From: an uncultured Acidobacteriota bacterium
GTDB taxonomy: Bacteria > Acidobacteriota > Terriglobia > Bryobacterales > Bryobacteraceae
Length of the DNA stretch: 64,000 bases
Direction: 5' to 3'
NCBI GenBank assembly: GCA_902826605.1
Contig: CADEFM010000017.1
Coordinates: 1 to 64,000, forward strand
Part shown: positions 7,840 to 15,420 of the stretch, one piece after another
Numbering within the stretch: position 1 is the stretch's first letter
How the letters are laid out: each line of letters starts with the position of its first letter
The notes under the pieces: model-generated
What the model was told of the DNA's origin: nothing
Seen by the model: the letters and a program-made list of their open reading frames with translations, nothing else
Database searches by the model: none
Program-made: the position numbers and the translations under genes

Positions 7840-8100
7840 AGCCCCTCATTAGGAGGGGCCGTGTCCCCGAAGGAAAACGGAGATAGGTAACGGCTTGACC
7901 CTGCACTTAAACACGCCGCCTCAGATGTTCCTGAGGCGGCGCAAAGCTTCGGCACCGGCATTTCCCGGCGTGCCGAGCGTGTGCCATCCAAGAGTCGGGA
8001 TGAGGAAGTTCCATCCCACAGGTAGCCCAATCCAGGACATACCCACAACAGCTGGGGATATTCTCGCAAAACGATCACCATTTGACCTTAGCATCACTTG
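7840..8100 (-). ncRNA. Candidate retron msr-msd non-coding RNA region
   Basis: About 260 bases upstream of the retron genes carry five consecutive hairpins and no convincing gene. On the plus strand they are: GCCCCTC/GAGGGGC at 7841-7859; a 10-bp perfect stem GCCGCCTCAG/CTGAGGCGGC with a 6-base loop at 7915-7940; TCGGCA/TGCCGA enclosing CCGG/CCGG at 7949-7976; GGGATG/CATCCC at 7997-8017; and an imperfect stem around CCCA/TGGG at 8040-8060. This is the place and style of an msr-msd RNA in retrons where the RNA precedes the accessory gene. A TTAGCGA sequence, which also follows a1 in retron Ec86 (from memory), is present at about 8101-8107. A secure a1/a2 pair was not found, so exact ends are uncertain. 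Confidence 0.5.
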
Positions 8101-8135
8101 TCGCTAAAAGCAAACAAAAAGTCGCTATTAGCGAC
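8100..8135. promoter_or_regulatory. Two operator-like palindromes upstream of the retron cassette
   Basis: GTCGCTATTAGCGAC at 8121-8135 is a perfect 15-base palindrome. A second, imperfect copy, GTCGCTAAAAGCAAA, lies at 8100-8114, matching at 11 of 15 positions and spaced 21 bases from the first (two helical turns), which places both on the same DNA face. This is the classical layout for cooperative binding of a Cro/C1-type dimer, and the cassette encodes such a protein. They lie between the divergent retron and cytochrome c genes, so they could control either direction. Confidence 0.6.
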
Positions 8136-8201
8136 ATCAAAATGTCCTTCTTTAACATAGCGGCCCGTCGAATCTGTGTGTCCGCACGCTAGAATCGGAA
8201 C

Positions 8202-8624
8202 GTGAATCGCAAACATCTTCTGATCGCCGCCGCATTAGCGTTGGCCGCCGGTCTGGCGGCGCAAACCAAACTTTCCATCTGGGATGGCATCTATTCCTCT
8301 GACCAAGCCAAGCGCGGTGAATCGGCCTATGCCGCGGCGTGCGCATCGTGCCATGGCGCGAAGCTCGAAGGGCGCAACCAGGCGCCTCCACTCTCCGGTG
8401 CAGAGTTCCTGATGAACTGGGACGGCACAACCGTGGGGGAGTTGTTCGAGAAGATGCAGAGTTCCATGCCCGCCGATAAGCCCGGAAGCCTGACTGCGGA
8501 GCGCAACGCCGAGATCCTCGCGTTCATGCTGAGCGCTAACAAATTTCCAGCCGGTTCGGCAGAACTCAAGGGCGACCCGGAGCAGCTGCGCCAGATTCGC
8601 TTCGAAGCCGCGAAGCCAAAATAG
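8202..8624 (+). CDS. Secreted mono-heme cytochrome c
   Basis: A 140-residue periplasmic cytochrome with a signal peptide (MNRKHLLIAAALALAAGLAAQ) and one heme site, CASCHG, at about residues 47-52. A distal methionine candidate lies in the KMQSSMPADKPG segment. It closely resembles the N-terminal cytochrome domain of the PQQ fusion protein at 19177-21339 (shared ELF/ELI..M..xMP and later LAF/ILxANxxP layout), so it is probably an electron acceptor for a quinoprotein dehydrogenase. It is followed after 6 bases by the SnoaL-like gene. Confidence 0.88.
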   Translation: MNRKHLLIAAALALAAGLAAQTKLSIWDGIYSSDQAKRGESAYAAACASCHGAKLEGRNQAPPLSGAEFLMNWDGTTVGELFEKMQSSMPADKPGSLTAERNAEILAFMLSANKFPAGSAELKGDPEQLRQIRFEAAKPK

Positions 8625-8630
8625 GAGCAT

Positions 8631-9122
8631 ATGCCCAACCTCATCGAACTGTGGGAAGAACACACGCGGCATGAATTCGCCACGCACGACACGGAGGCCA
8701 CGCTGGCCACCATGGTGGAAGACGCTTACGTAAACCACATCCCGGTGATGACCGGCGGCGACGGCAAGGAGGCCCTGCGCGATTTTTATGCACGGGACTT
8801 CATCCCCAGCATGCCTCCCGACACGACGCTCGTGCCCATTTCACGCACCGTCGGCGAAGATCAGTTGGTGGACGAAATGATTTTTTCCTTCACGCACACG
8901 CAAGAAATGCCATGGATGTTACCCGGCATCGCGCCCACTCACCGCCGCGTGGAAATTCCGCTGGTCGCCATCGTGCGATTTCGCGATGGCAAGCTTGCGC
9001 ACGAACACATCTATTGGGATCAGGCCTCCGTACTAAAGCAGATCGGGCTGCTCACCGATCCGGCGTTGCCGGTTTTCGGCGCAGAAACGGCCCATAAGGT
9101 GGCGCGCGGCCGAGCGAAGTAG
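8631..9122 (+). CDS. SnoaL/NTF2-like cone-fold protein
   Basis: A 163-residue cytosolic protein with the NTF2/SnoaL-like pattern: an N-terminal helix pair (LIELWEEHTRHEFATHDTEA), DAYVNHIPVMTGGDGKEALRD, then the central strand-rich segment with PLVAIVRFRDGKLAHEHIYWD, which is characteristic of this fold. It has no signal peptide. The ATG is preceded by AGGAG within the intergenic 6 bases, showing co-transcription with the upstream cytochrome. The family includes polyketide cyclases and many small hydrolytic or binding proteins; substrate is unknown. Confidence 0.78.
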   Translation: MPNLIELWEEHTRHEFATHDTEATLATMVEDAYVNHIPVMTGGDGKEALRDFYARDFIPSMPPDTTLVPISRTVGEDQLVDEMIFSFTHTQEMPWMLPGIAPTHRRVEIPLVAIVRFRDGKLAHEHIYWDQASVLKQIGLLTDPALPVFGAETAHKVARGRAK

Positions 9123-9126
9123 AGCG

Positions 9127-10308
9127 TTATCCGCCCAGTGCGTGGTCCAAGTCCGCGAGGATATCTTCGATCGCCTCGATCCCCGTTGAAATGCGCACCA
9201 GGTTGTCCCCGATGCCCATTCGGGCGCGGTGCTTGGGAGCAAGGTCGCGGTGTGAGGACATCGCCGGGTGCAAGATCATCGAGTGAACGTCCCCAAGAGA
9301 AGTCGCGCGAACAATCATCTTCAGACGGTCCATGAAAGCGAACACCTGCTCGCGGGTGGCGTCTTTCAATTCGATCGCCACCATGGAGCCGAAGTAGCCC
9401 TTCGGAAGCAGACGAGCTACGTTCGCTGCGTCGGGGTGGGCGGGATTGCCAGGAAAGTGCACGCGCCCGACGCGCGGATGAGTGGCGAGCCACGACGCCA
9501 GCTTGCACGCATTGGCGCACTGCTTTTCCATTCTTAGCGCAAGAGTCTTGATGCCGCGCATCGTGAGATACGCCTCAAAAGGCCCGAGATTTGGCCCGAG
9601 CGTCCGCCGCAGAGTCATCAGCGTCTCGAAATTCGCTGCATCGCTCACGATCACGCCGCCGAGCGAATCGCCATGGCCTGCCAGGAATTTCGTGGCGCTG
9701 TGCACCACCATGCTCGCGCCCAGTTCCAACGGACGCAACAGCATGGGCGTGGCGAATGTATTGTCGACGATCAGCGGCGCGTTCGCGGCTCGCGCGATTT
9801 CCGCGATCTTGTCCAAAGGCGCAACGCGGAGCAGGGGATTGGTGATGGTCTCCATCACCACCGCGCCGGGCTTGGTTTCCTTGATCGCCGCCTCCACAGC
9901 GGCGGCATCGCACATATCCACGTATTCGGTTTCCATGCCCAGGGCGCTGAAAATCGTCGAGAGCATCAGCGTTGTCGCGCCGTACAAAACATTGCCGGCC
10001 ACGATGCGCTTTGGCCGGTCCACCAGCGCGGCCATAACGGCGATGTGCAGCGCCATCATTCCCGAAGAACACGCGAACGTGGCGTGTCCGCCCTCCAGTT
10101 CATTCACTAGTTCTTCCAGCGCGCTGACGGTGGGATTGTCGTAGCGGGCATAAGACGGCCCGGCTTCCTCGCGCCCGAAGACGCGGTCCAGCTGTTCCAT
10201 CGAGTCATACGCGTAGCTCGCCGCCGTGTAAATCGGGACGGTGACGGGAATGTAATTGCCCGCCTTCTTGCGATCTCCAACGTGAACGGTTTTGCTTTCG
10301 AATTTCAT
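9127..10308 (-). CDS. Cys/Met metabolism PLP-dependent enzyme (cystathionine gamma-synthase / lyase family)
   Basis: A 393-residue fold-type I PLP enzyme from ATG 10308 (a GTG at 10332 inside cysS would add 8 residues). Family features are YARYDNPTVSALE, the phosphate/ring-binding SSGMMALH and NVLYGATT, DNTFATP with the PLP-nitrogen aspartate, and SATKFLAGHGDSLGG with the Schiff-base lysine. The C-terminal domain has RISTGIEAIEDILADL. It may act in trans-sulfuration, O-acetylhomoserine sulfhydrylation or methionine degradation; sequence reading alone cannot choose. The start lies just after the cysS stop, so both sulfur-amino-acid genes form an operon. Confidence 0.88.
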   Translation of the reverse strand: MKFESKTVHVGDRKKAGNYIPVTVPIYTAASYAYDSMEQLDRVFGREEAGPSYARYDNPTVSALEELVNELEGGHATFACSSGMMALHIAVMAALVDRPKRIVAGNVLYGATTLMLSTIFSALGMETEYVDMCDAAAVEAAIKETKPGAVVMETITNPLLRVAPLDKIAEIARAANAPLIVDNTFATPMLLRPLELGASMVVHSATKFLAGHGDSLGGVIVSDAANFETLMTLRRTLGPNLGPFEAYLTMRGIKTLALRMEKQCANACKLASWLATHPRVGRVHFPGNPAHPDAANVARLLPKGYFGSMVAIELKDATREQVFAFMDRLKMIVRATSLGDVHSMILHPAMSSHRDLAPKHRARMGIGDNLVRISTGIEAIEDILADLDHALGG

Positions 10309-10309
10309 G

Positions 10310-11710
10310 CTATTGCCGTTTCCAACGGACACCGTCCTTGGTGTCTTCTAGAATCACGCCCTGGGTCGCGAGGTCCTTGCGAATTTGATCGGCCCTGCCA
10401 AAGTCGCGGCCCTTCTTGGCGGCGGCACGGTCGGCGATCAGCGCGTCGATATCGGCATCCGACAAGCCGCCGGTTTTCTCGGTTGGCTTCAGTACGTCAA
10501 ACACGGAATCGAACCGGGCCAGAAATGTGAGTCCGCCCGCGACGTTGCCGGCCCGAAACTCGCCCGAATCCATGGCCGTATTCGTATCCCGAATATACTC
10601 GAACACCGCGGCCAAAGCCTCGGCGGTGTTTAGGTCGTCGTCCAGCCCTTCGTCAAACGCCTTCAAGGCGGCATCGGTGCGCTCGGCGAGCTGAGCATTG
10701 ACGCCTTCCGGGAATTTGGCGCTCTCCAGGCGTAGTTTGTAGTTACGCAGCCGTTCGATGGATGTGGAGGCGGCCTTTAGTCCGTCAAACGTGAAGTTCA
10801 GTTTCTTACGGTAGGGCACCGACGCCAGCAGGTAGCGAATCGCTTCCGGTGTGTGGCCTTCCGCCACCAGATCCCGCAGTGTATAAAAATTGCCCACCGA
10901 TTTCGACATTTTCTGCGCGTCGATGGAGAGGTGTTCTGCATGCAGCCAGAAGCGCGCGAAGGGCTTGCCGGTGATGGCCTCCGACTGCGCGATTTCATTC
11001 TCATGGTGCGGAAACGTCAGATCCACGCCGCCTGTGTGGATATCGAGCGTCTCGCCCAGATACTTCATCGCCATCACGGAACATTCGATGTGCCAGCCTG
11101 GGCGGCCTTCGCCGAAAGGAGTCTGCCACGCAGGCTCATTGTCTTTCTTGGCCTTCCACAGCACGAAGTCGCGAGCGTCGGCCTTGTCGTATTCGTCCAC
11201 GTCCACTCGCGCCCCGGCGCGGATGCCGCTGAAATCGTTGTGCGAGAGCTTGCCGTATTCGGGAAACTTGGCGATACGGTAATACACCGAACCCTCGCTC
11301 ACATACGTGAATCCCTTTTTCTCCAGGGTCTGGACCGCGGATACCATGTCGTCAATGCAATCGGTAGCCTTCACAATATGTTCGGGCCTTTGCAGGCGCA
11401 GCGTAGCCGTATCTTCCAAAAACGCCTGCGTGTATTGCGCGGTGTACTCGTAGATGGTCTGGTTGGCCGCGGCGGCGTGGCGGATGATCTTGTCCTCAAT
11501 ATCCGTGATGTTCATCACGTGTTCCATCTGGTAGCCGCGGGCTTGCAACCAACGCCGCAGAATGTCCTGAAACGTAAACGTGCGCAGATTTCCGATGTGG
11601 ACGTAATTGTAGACGGTGGGTCCGCAGGTGTACATCCGAACGACGTTATCGTGGAGCGGAGTGAACGGCTCCGATTGTTGCGTCAGAGTGTTATAAAAAC
11701 GCAGGGCCAT
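10310..11710 (-). CDS. cysS: Cysteine--tRNA ligase
   Basis: A 466-residue class I aminoacyl-tRNA synthetase charging tRNA-Cys. The first zinc cysteine region is CGPTVYN (about residues 29-35), the HIGH box appears as HIGN (YVHIGNLRTF), the zinc-site region IECSVMAMKYLG is present, and the KMSKS loop is AQKMSKSVGNF. The C-terminal anticodon-binding region ends with DTKDGVRWKRQ, the usual CysS ending. Length is normal. It leads the operon with the PLP trans-sulfuration gene, and is separated from the TonB receptor gene downstream on the plus map by a short gap. Confidence 0.95.
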   Translation of the reverse strand: MALRFYNTLTQQSEPFTPLHDNVVRMYTCGPTVYNYVHIGNLRTFTFQDILRRWLQARGYQMEHVMNITDIEDKIIRHAAAANQTIYEYTAQYTQAFLEDTATLRLQRPEHIVKATDCIDDMVSAVQTLEKKGFTYVSEGSVYYRIAKFPEYGKLSHNDFSGIRAGARVDVDEYDKADARDFVLWKAKKDNEPAWQTPFGEGRPGWHIECSVMAMKYLGETLDIHTGGVDLTFPHHENEIAQSEAITGKPFARFWLHAEHLSIDAQKMSKSVGNFYTLRDLVAEGHTPEAIRYLLASVPYRKKLNFTFDGLKAASTSIERLRNYKLRLESAKFPEGVNAQLAERTDAALKAFDEGLDDDLNTAEALAAVFEYIRDTNTAMDSGEFRAGNVAGGLTFLARFDSVFDVLKPTEKTGGLSDADIDALIADRAAAKKGRDFGRADQIRKDLATQGVILEDTKDGVRWKRQ

Positions 11711-11781
11711 AGCGAGGGGGTTCCCCCATCGTAGCAGCCCCGCGTAACGCCGCGAGGAAGGGTCTTACCTCCCCACGTCTA

Positions 11782-14631
11782 TCAAAAAGTGCTTCTGATC
11801 CCGGTATTCTGGCCGGTCGCCGCGCCTGAATCAGTAAGCCAGAGGCCGGGACGGGCTGGAAGGGTTCTGAACGAGGGCTCGGTTTCCAGGAATCCATGCG
11901 AGTCAGTTCGGCTGCCGCGCCCCTGATCCGCATTGGAGGCGAGCGCTGTCTCGCCCGAATCCTGCTGCTTAGGTTTGGCGCCTTTCTTGGCGGCCACGCT
12001 TTGCTCGGAACCGGAGGCTCCGTCGCTGCTGGATCTGCGGTTCGTTCCTGTACTTCTGGCACCGAAACTTCGGCTGAGCGTCACGCCGAAGGTCCGGGGA
12101 TCCCCGGGCAGTCCTGCAATGAGACCCGAGTTGCCGGGCACCGGAGTGACAAACTCATAATAGTTCGTGTTCGCCAGGTTGCGGCCCCACACGGAAAATG
12201 CCCAGCCATCCGGAGTCCGGATGCCGACTCTGGGATTCAGGAGGGAATACCCATCCACCATGAGGTACCGCGAATAGGACGGGCTGGAGGAAAACCTCGA
12301 GCGATAGCTGGCATCGATACGGACGAAGAACTCGCCACGCTGGCTCAGAAAGCTCGCCGGCCTGGTGAATTCGCCGCCGAAAGACGCCGCCCATTTAGAG
12401 ATGCCCGGCAGCGCCGAGCCTGAGACATCTTTGACCTGCGGTCCGCCGGTATCTTCGAGAGGGGGCGGGGCATCTTTGAACGAGATGTACCTGCCGTCGT
12501 TAAAGGCGCCGGATGCGTACAGATTGAAGCTGTCGTTCACCCGATAGTTGGCGTCCAGCTCGAAGCCGCGCACACGAACCTTTTCCGCATTGGCCAGATA
12601 GCCGCGCAGCACGCCGACTTGTGCGTTTACAACCTGCGTCTGGAAGTCCTTGATCCCGGTATTGAAGGCGCTCAGGTTCAGCGTAAAGCCGGGCAGGGGC
12701 CGGCTCTTCAGCCCAATCTCCCAATGGCGCACGCTCTCCGGCCGGACGGTGGCGGCGGAAACAATGGGCACTCCCGCGGCATCGGTGGGCACGCCGCCGA
12801 GGTTCAGGCCGATCGACTTGAACCCCGTCGAGAAGGTCGCATACGCGTTCACGTTTTCGCCCGCTTTGTAGGAGAGCGTGATCTGTCCGGAAACGTTGTT
12901 GTCTCCAACATTCGATTTGTAGGTCAACGGCGAAAGGACCGATCGCTGCAGGGCGATGAGCGCTGGATCATTGGTTTGCAGTCCTCCATAGATCTGCTGA
13001 TCGTAATCCAATTTCTTCGTGTCGTGGTTGAACCGGAGACCGGGAGTAATCCGCCAGCGGTTGGTGAAGTAGTATTCCACTTGCCCGAACCCGGCGGCGC
13101 TGACGTTTCTGTAGTCGAAATTGATGTTCTGGCCGTAGCCATCCAAGAGGCCGGGCGTTGACGCGGCCGCGCTCGGGGCCAGTAGAAATCTGGCTGCGGC
13201 AGATCCCTGTTCCTGCTTGTGAAAGGGCGACGGATTGAGGTTCTGCTGGAAAATAAAAAAGCCGAGCAGATAGTTCAGGCGCGCGTTGACCGTATCGGCG
13301 TAACGAACTTCCTGCGTCCACTGGCGCTGTCTGGATGGAGCGCCGGAAACCGTTGTGATCGGCAGCCCGATAAAATCACGGTCGTTCGAGGGACGCCACA
13401 GCCAATAGCGCCAGGCTGTGATGGAAGTCAACTGTCCGCGCCCGATGGTCCAGTCGACTTCCACCGACCCGCCGCCCATATCCTGGGTCGATCGCCACGG
13501 AGTATCGGTGTCGATCAGGCGGTCGAAAGCGTTGAAGCTCGGCGGAGTATAGCCGAAAGCGGCGGCCATCTGAGCGTATTGCCGGTTCAGGGGTCGCAGA
13601 GTGGGGGCCACGCCCGAGATCACTTGGGCGTAGCCATTGGGACGCTGTCGCGTGTAGTCCGCGGACATCAGGACCGCGATTTTGTCCGTGGGCGTATAAA
13701 GAAATTGCGACCGGACGCTGAGATTGTTCAGATCGTTCACGCTATCCTGGTTCCTGACGTTGCGAAGAAAGCCGTCGCGCTGTGTTCCCGAAAAGGAAAG
13801 CCGCGTAGCCAGCTTTCTGCCCAGCGGGCCGCTGATCGAACCCTTCGCCTGGACGAATCCATAGTTGCCGTAGCTCAACTCAAAGTTGGTTTCTGGAGTG
13901 AAGCTGGGCCTCCGCGTGACGACATTGATCGCGCCGGCCGTGGTGTTCTTGCCGAAGAGCGTTCCCTGCGGTCCCCGCAGCACCTCAATCCGCTCCAGGT
14001 CCAGAAAATCGAGGGTTGCCGCCGCGGGACGGGCGAAAAAAACGCCGTCCACATAAAAGCCGACGCCGGGCTCGATGCCGTCATTGGTGAGACCAAAGGG
14101 TGAGCCCAAGCCGCGGATGTTGATCGCCGAATTACGCGGATTGGAGGAATAGAACTGAACCGTGGGGATTAGTTCCTTCATACGGTTCACGTTGAACGCC
14201 GCGGCTCTCTCAAGAACCGAACCGCTCACCACCGATACCGGGATCGGAACACTTTGTACCTCCTCTTCGACGCGCCGGGCGGTCACCGTCACCTGTTCGG
14301 CCTGTGCGCTCACCTGAAGAACCAGATCGAGATCAAGAGTCTGGCCCTCCGCAAGCGCCACAGGTCCTTGGGTAAGCGGCGCAAATCCGTTGCCGTCCAC
14401 GTCCAGCCGATAGTTGCCAGCGGCTAAACTAGCGGCCTTGAACAACCCCTCGTTGTCGGAAACTGTTTCCACTTGCGATGCCGTTACGGTGTTCGTGACG
14501 GTAATCTTGGCTCCGCCGATGGACGCGCCCCTGAGATCTTTCACGCTGCCGGATAGGGTGCTGGTTCCACTTTGCGCCCAAACCTGGACGGACATGATTC
14601 CTAGTGCCACAAGGGCTGCGATCTTCGGCAT
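11782..14631 (-). CDS. TonB-dependent outer-membrane receptor
   Basis: A 949-residue receptor predicted to import a ligand across the outer membrane using TonB energy. Order: signal peptide (residues 1-19), a carboxypeptidase-regulatory-like domain (about 25-110, LSGSVKDLRGASIGGAKITV), a TonB-box-like QVTVTARR, the plug with NINRGLG-type sequence INIRGLGSPFG and VEVLRGPQGTLFGKNTTAGAINVV, then a beta-barrel to about residue 857 (GVTLSRSF). The barrel's usual terminal Phe is followed by about 92 extra residues rich in S, G, A and K. The plug style resembles sterol/porphyrin/sugar-type TonB receptors. A promoter with two palindromes lies upstream, next to an Rrf2 regulator gene. Confidence 0.92.
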   Translation of the reverse strand: MPKIAALVALGIMSVQVWAQSGTSTLSGSVKDLRGASIGGAKITVTNTVTASQVETVSDNEGLFKAASLAAGNYRLDVDGNGFAPLTQGPVALAEGQTLDLDLVLQVSAQAEQVTVTARRVEEEVQSVPIPVSVVSGSVLERAAAFNVNRMKELIPTVQFYSSNPRNSAINIRGLGSPFGLTNDGIEPGVGFYVDGVFFARPAAATLDFLDLERIEVLRGPQGTLFGKNTTAGAINVVTRRPSFTPETNFELSYGNYGFVQAKGSISGPLGRKLATRLSFSGTQRDGFLRNVRNQDSVNDLNNLSVRSQFLYTPTDKIAVLMSADYTRQRPNGYAQVISGVAPTLRPLNRQYAQMAAAFGYTPPSFNAFDRLIDTDTPWRSTQDMGGGSVEVDWTIGRGQLTSITAWRYWLWRPSNDRDFIGLPITTVSGAPSRQRQWTQEVRYADTVNARLNYLLGFFIFQQNLNPSPFHKQEQGSAAARFLLAPSAAASTPGLLDGYGQNINFDYRNVSAAGFGQVEYYFTNRWRITPGLRFNHDTKKLDYDQQIYGGLQTNDPALIALQRSVLSPLTYKSNVGDNNVSGQITLSYKAGENVNAYATFSTGFKSIGLNLGGVPTDAAGVPIVSAATVRPESVRHWEIGLKSRPLPGFTLNLSAFNTGIKDFQTQVVNAQVGVLRGYLANAEKVRVRGFELDANYRVNDSFNLYASGAFNDGRYISFKDAPPPLEDTGGPQVKDVSGSALPGISKWAASFGGEFTRPASFLSQRGEFFVRIDASYRSRFSSSPSYSRYLMVDGYSLLNPRVGIRTPDGWAFSVWGRNLANTNYYEFVTPVPGNSGLIAGLPGDPRTFGVTLSRSFGARSTGTNRRSSSDGASGSEQSVAAKKGAKPKQQDSGETALASNADQGRGSRTDSHGFLETEPSFRTLPARPGLWLTDSGAATGQNTGIRSTF

Positions 14632-14654
14632 GAACTTAGGTTCTCCTCAAAACT

Positions 14655-14723
14655 CTACTTTGTAGATAGAGAATACTATGTTTGCTGTTGATCTGTCAAC
14701 TGATACAATCTACATTTTAGTAG
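14655..14723 (-). promoter_or_regulatory. Promoter of the TonB receptor gene with flanking CTAC-GTAG palindromes
   Basis: On the minus strand TTGACA (14699-14694) and TATTCT (14675-14670) are separated by 18 bases and point at the receptor ATG at 14631. A palindrome CTAC-TTT-GTAG sits at 14655-14665, just past the predicted start of transcription, and a second, CTAC-ATTTTA-GTAG, at 14710-14723, just upstream of the -35. The bracketing layout suggests repression, most simply by the Rrf2 protein encoded next door. The assignment of regulator to site is inferred. Confidence 0.6.
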
Positions 14724-14829
14724 CATCGCCGCTTTAAAATCCTTGTTACAAGCTGTATAGTAGCAACAAATTTTTTATAATCAACTACATAAAGCAATAT
14801 CGTGGAATGCGAAGGATATCCTATATCAG

Positions 14830-14846
14830 TATACTTAAAAAGTATA
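14830..14846. repeat. AT-rich inverted repeat between the Rrf2 and TonB receptor genes
   Basis: TATACTT-AAA-AAGTATA is a perfect 7-bp inverted repeat with a 3-base centre in an AT-rich block (about 14690-14860) otherwise unlike its surroundings. It lies 28 bases past the Rrf2 stop codon. There is no T-run after a GC stem, so it is not a standard terminator; it could be a protein-binding site or part of an upstream activating element. Confidence 0.5.
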
Positions 14847-14874
14847 ATAATAAAATGAGATGGCTCGATTTACG

Positions 14875-15348
14875 TCAAATGTGGTAAGTGAGAGCCTTGG
14901 GAGAGCGCTGCCTTTGACGAGCTGCCTCGACCTTCTGGCAGACTGAACCGAGCGTTGTGCGCTCCAATATCTGTGCCATTGCGTCGCGGACTTCCTTCAT
15001 CACCATACGGGTTCCGCATGTTTCGATGTCGATGCATTCATCGCATTTGCGGAATCGAGTCTCGCTGGCGCAAGGCAGGGGAGCAAGGGGTCCTTCTATC
15101 ATCCGTATCACCGAAGCCAGGGTGATTTGTTCTGGAGGATGAACCAGGAGATAGCCGCCCCCTCTGCCCTTCCTGCTCGATACGAGACCCAAACCCTTCA
15201 ATGAAAGGAGAATCTGCTCGAGGAACTTCCTGGGGATCACCTCGTCTTTGGATAACTGACTGATAAGCATGGGCCCGTGACCATACCCGCGGGCCAGCGC
15301 GTACAGAGCGCGGAGGCTATATTGAGTGCGCTTCGATAACTGCCGCAT
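14875..15348 (-). CDS. Rrf2-family transcriptional regulator
   Basis: A 157-residue regulator with an N-terminal winged helix (KRTQYSLRALYALARGYG, then SQLSKDEVIPRKFLEQIL and GLVSSRKGRGGGYLL). The C-terminal part has cysteines arranged C-x8-C-x2-C-x6-C around residues 93-112, a metal- or Fe-S-cluster-type arrangement as in IscR, NsrR and RirA, so it may sense iron, NO or redox state. It is encoded just upstream of, and in the same direction as, the TonB receptor gene, whose promoter carries palindromes; regulation of uptake by cluster status is a plausible inference. Confidence 0.88.
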   Translation of the reverse strand: MRQLSKRTQYSLRALYALARGYGHGPMLISQLSKDEVIPRKFLEQILLSLKGLGLVSSRKGRGGGYLLVHPPEQITLASVIRMIEGPLAPLPCASETRFRKCDECIDIETCGTRMVMKEVRDAMAQILERTTLGSVCQKVEAARQRQRSPKALTYHI

Positions 15349-15420
15349 GTGCGTTGATTCTCAGACCAGTTTCGCACAAGCTTTCCGCTGCTATGATGAG
15401 GTTTCAGCCAAAGCCTTCCC

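Noticed and set aside
7841..7940. Strong hairpins as rho-independent terminators for neighbouring genes
   Set aside because: Neither strand has a T-run after the stems, and five hairpins in a row fit a structured RNA better.
7895..8107. Plus-strand 70-residue open frame opposite the retron RNA region
   Set aside because: No ribosome site and it runs through the hairpin stems; likely a chance frame.
10332..10334. GTG start for the PLP trans-sulfuration enzyme
   Set aside because: It would overlap the end of cysS and add 8 residues not like family N-termini; ATG 10308 is preferred.
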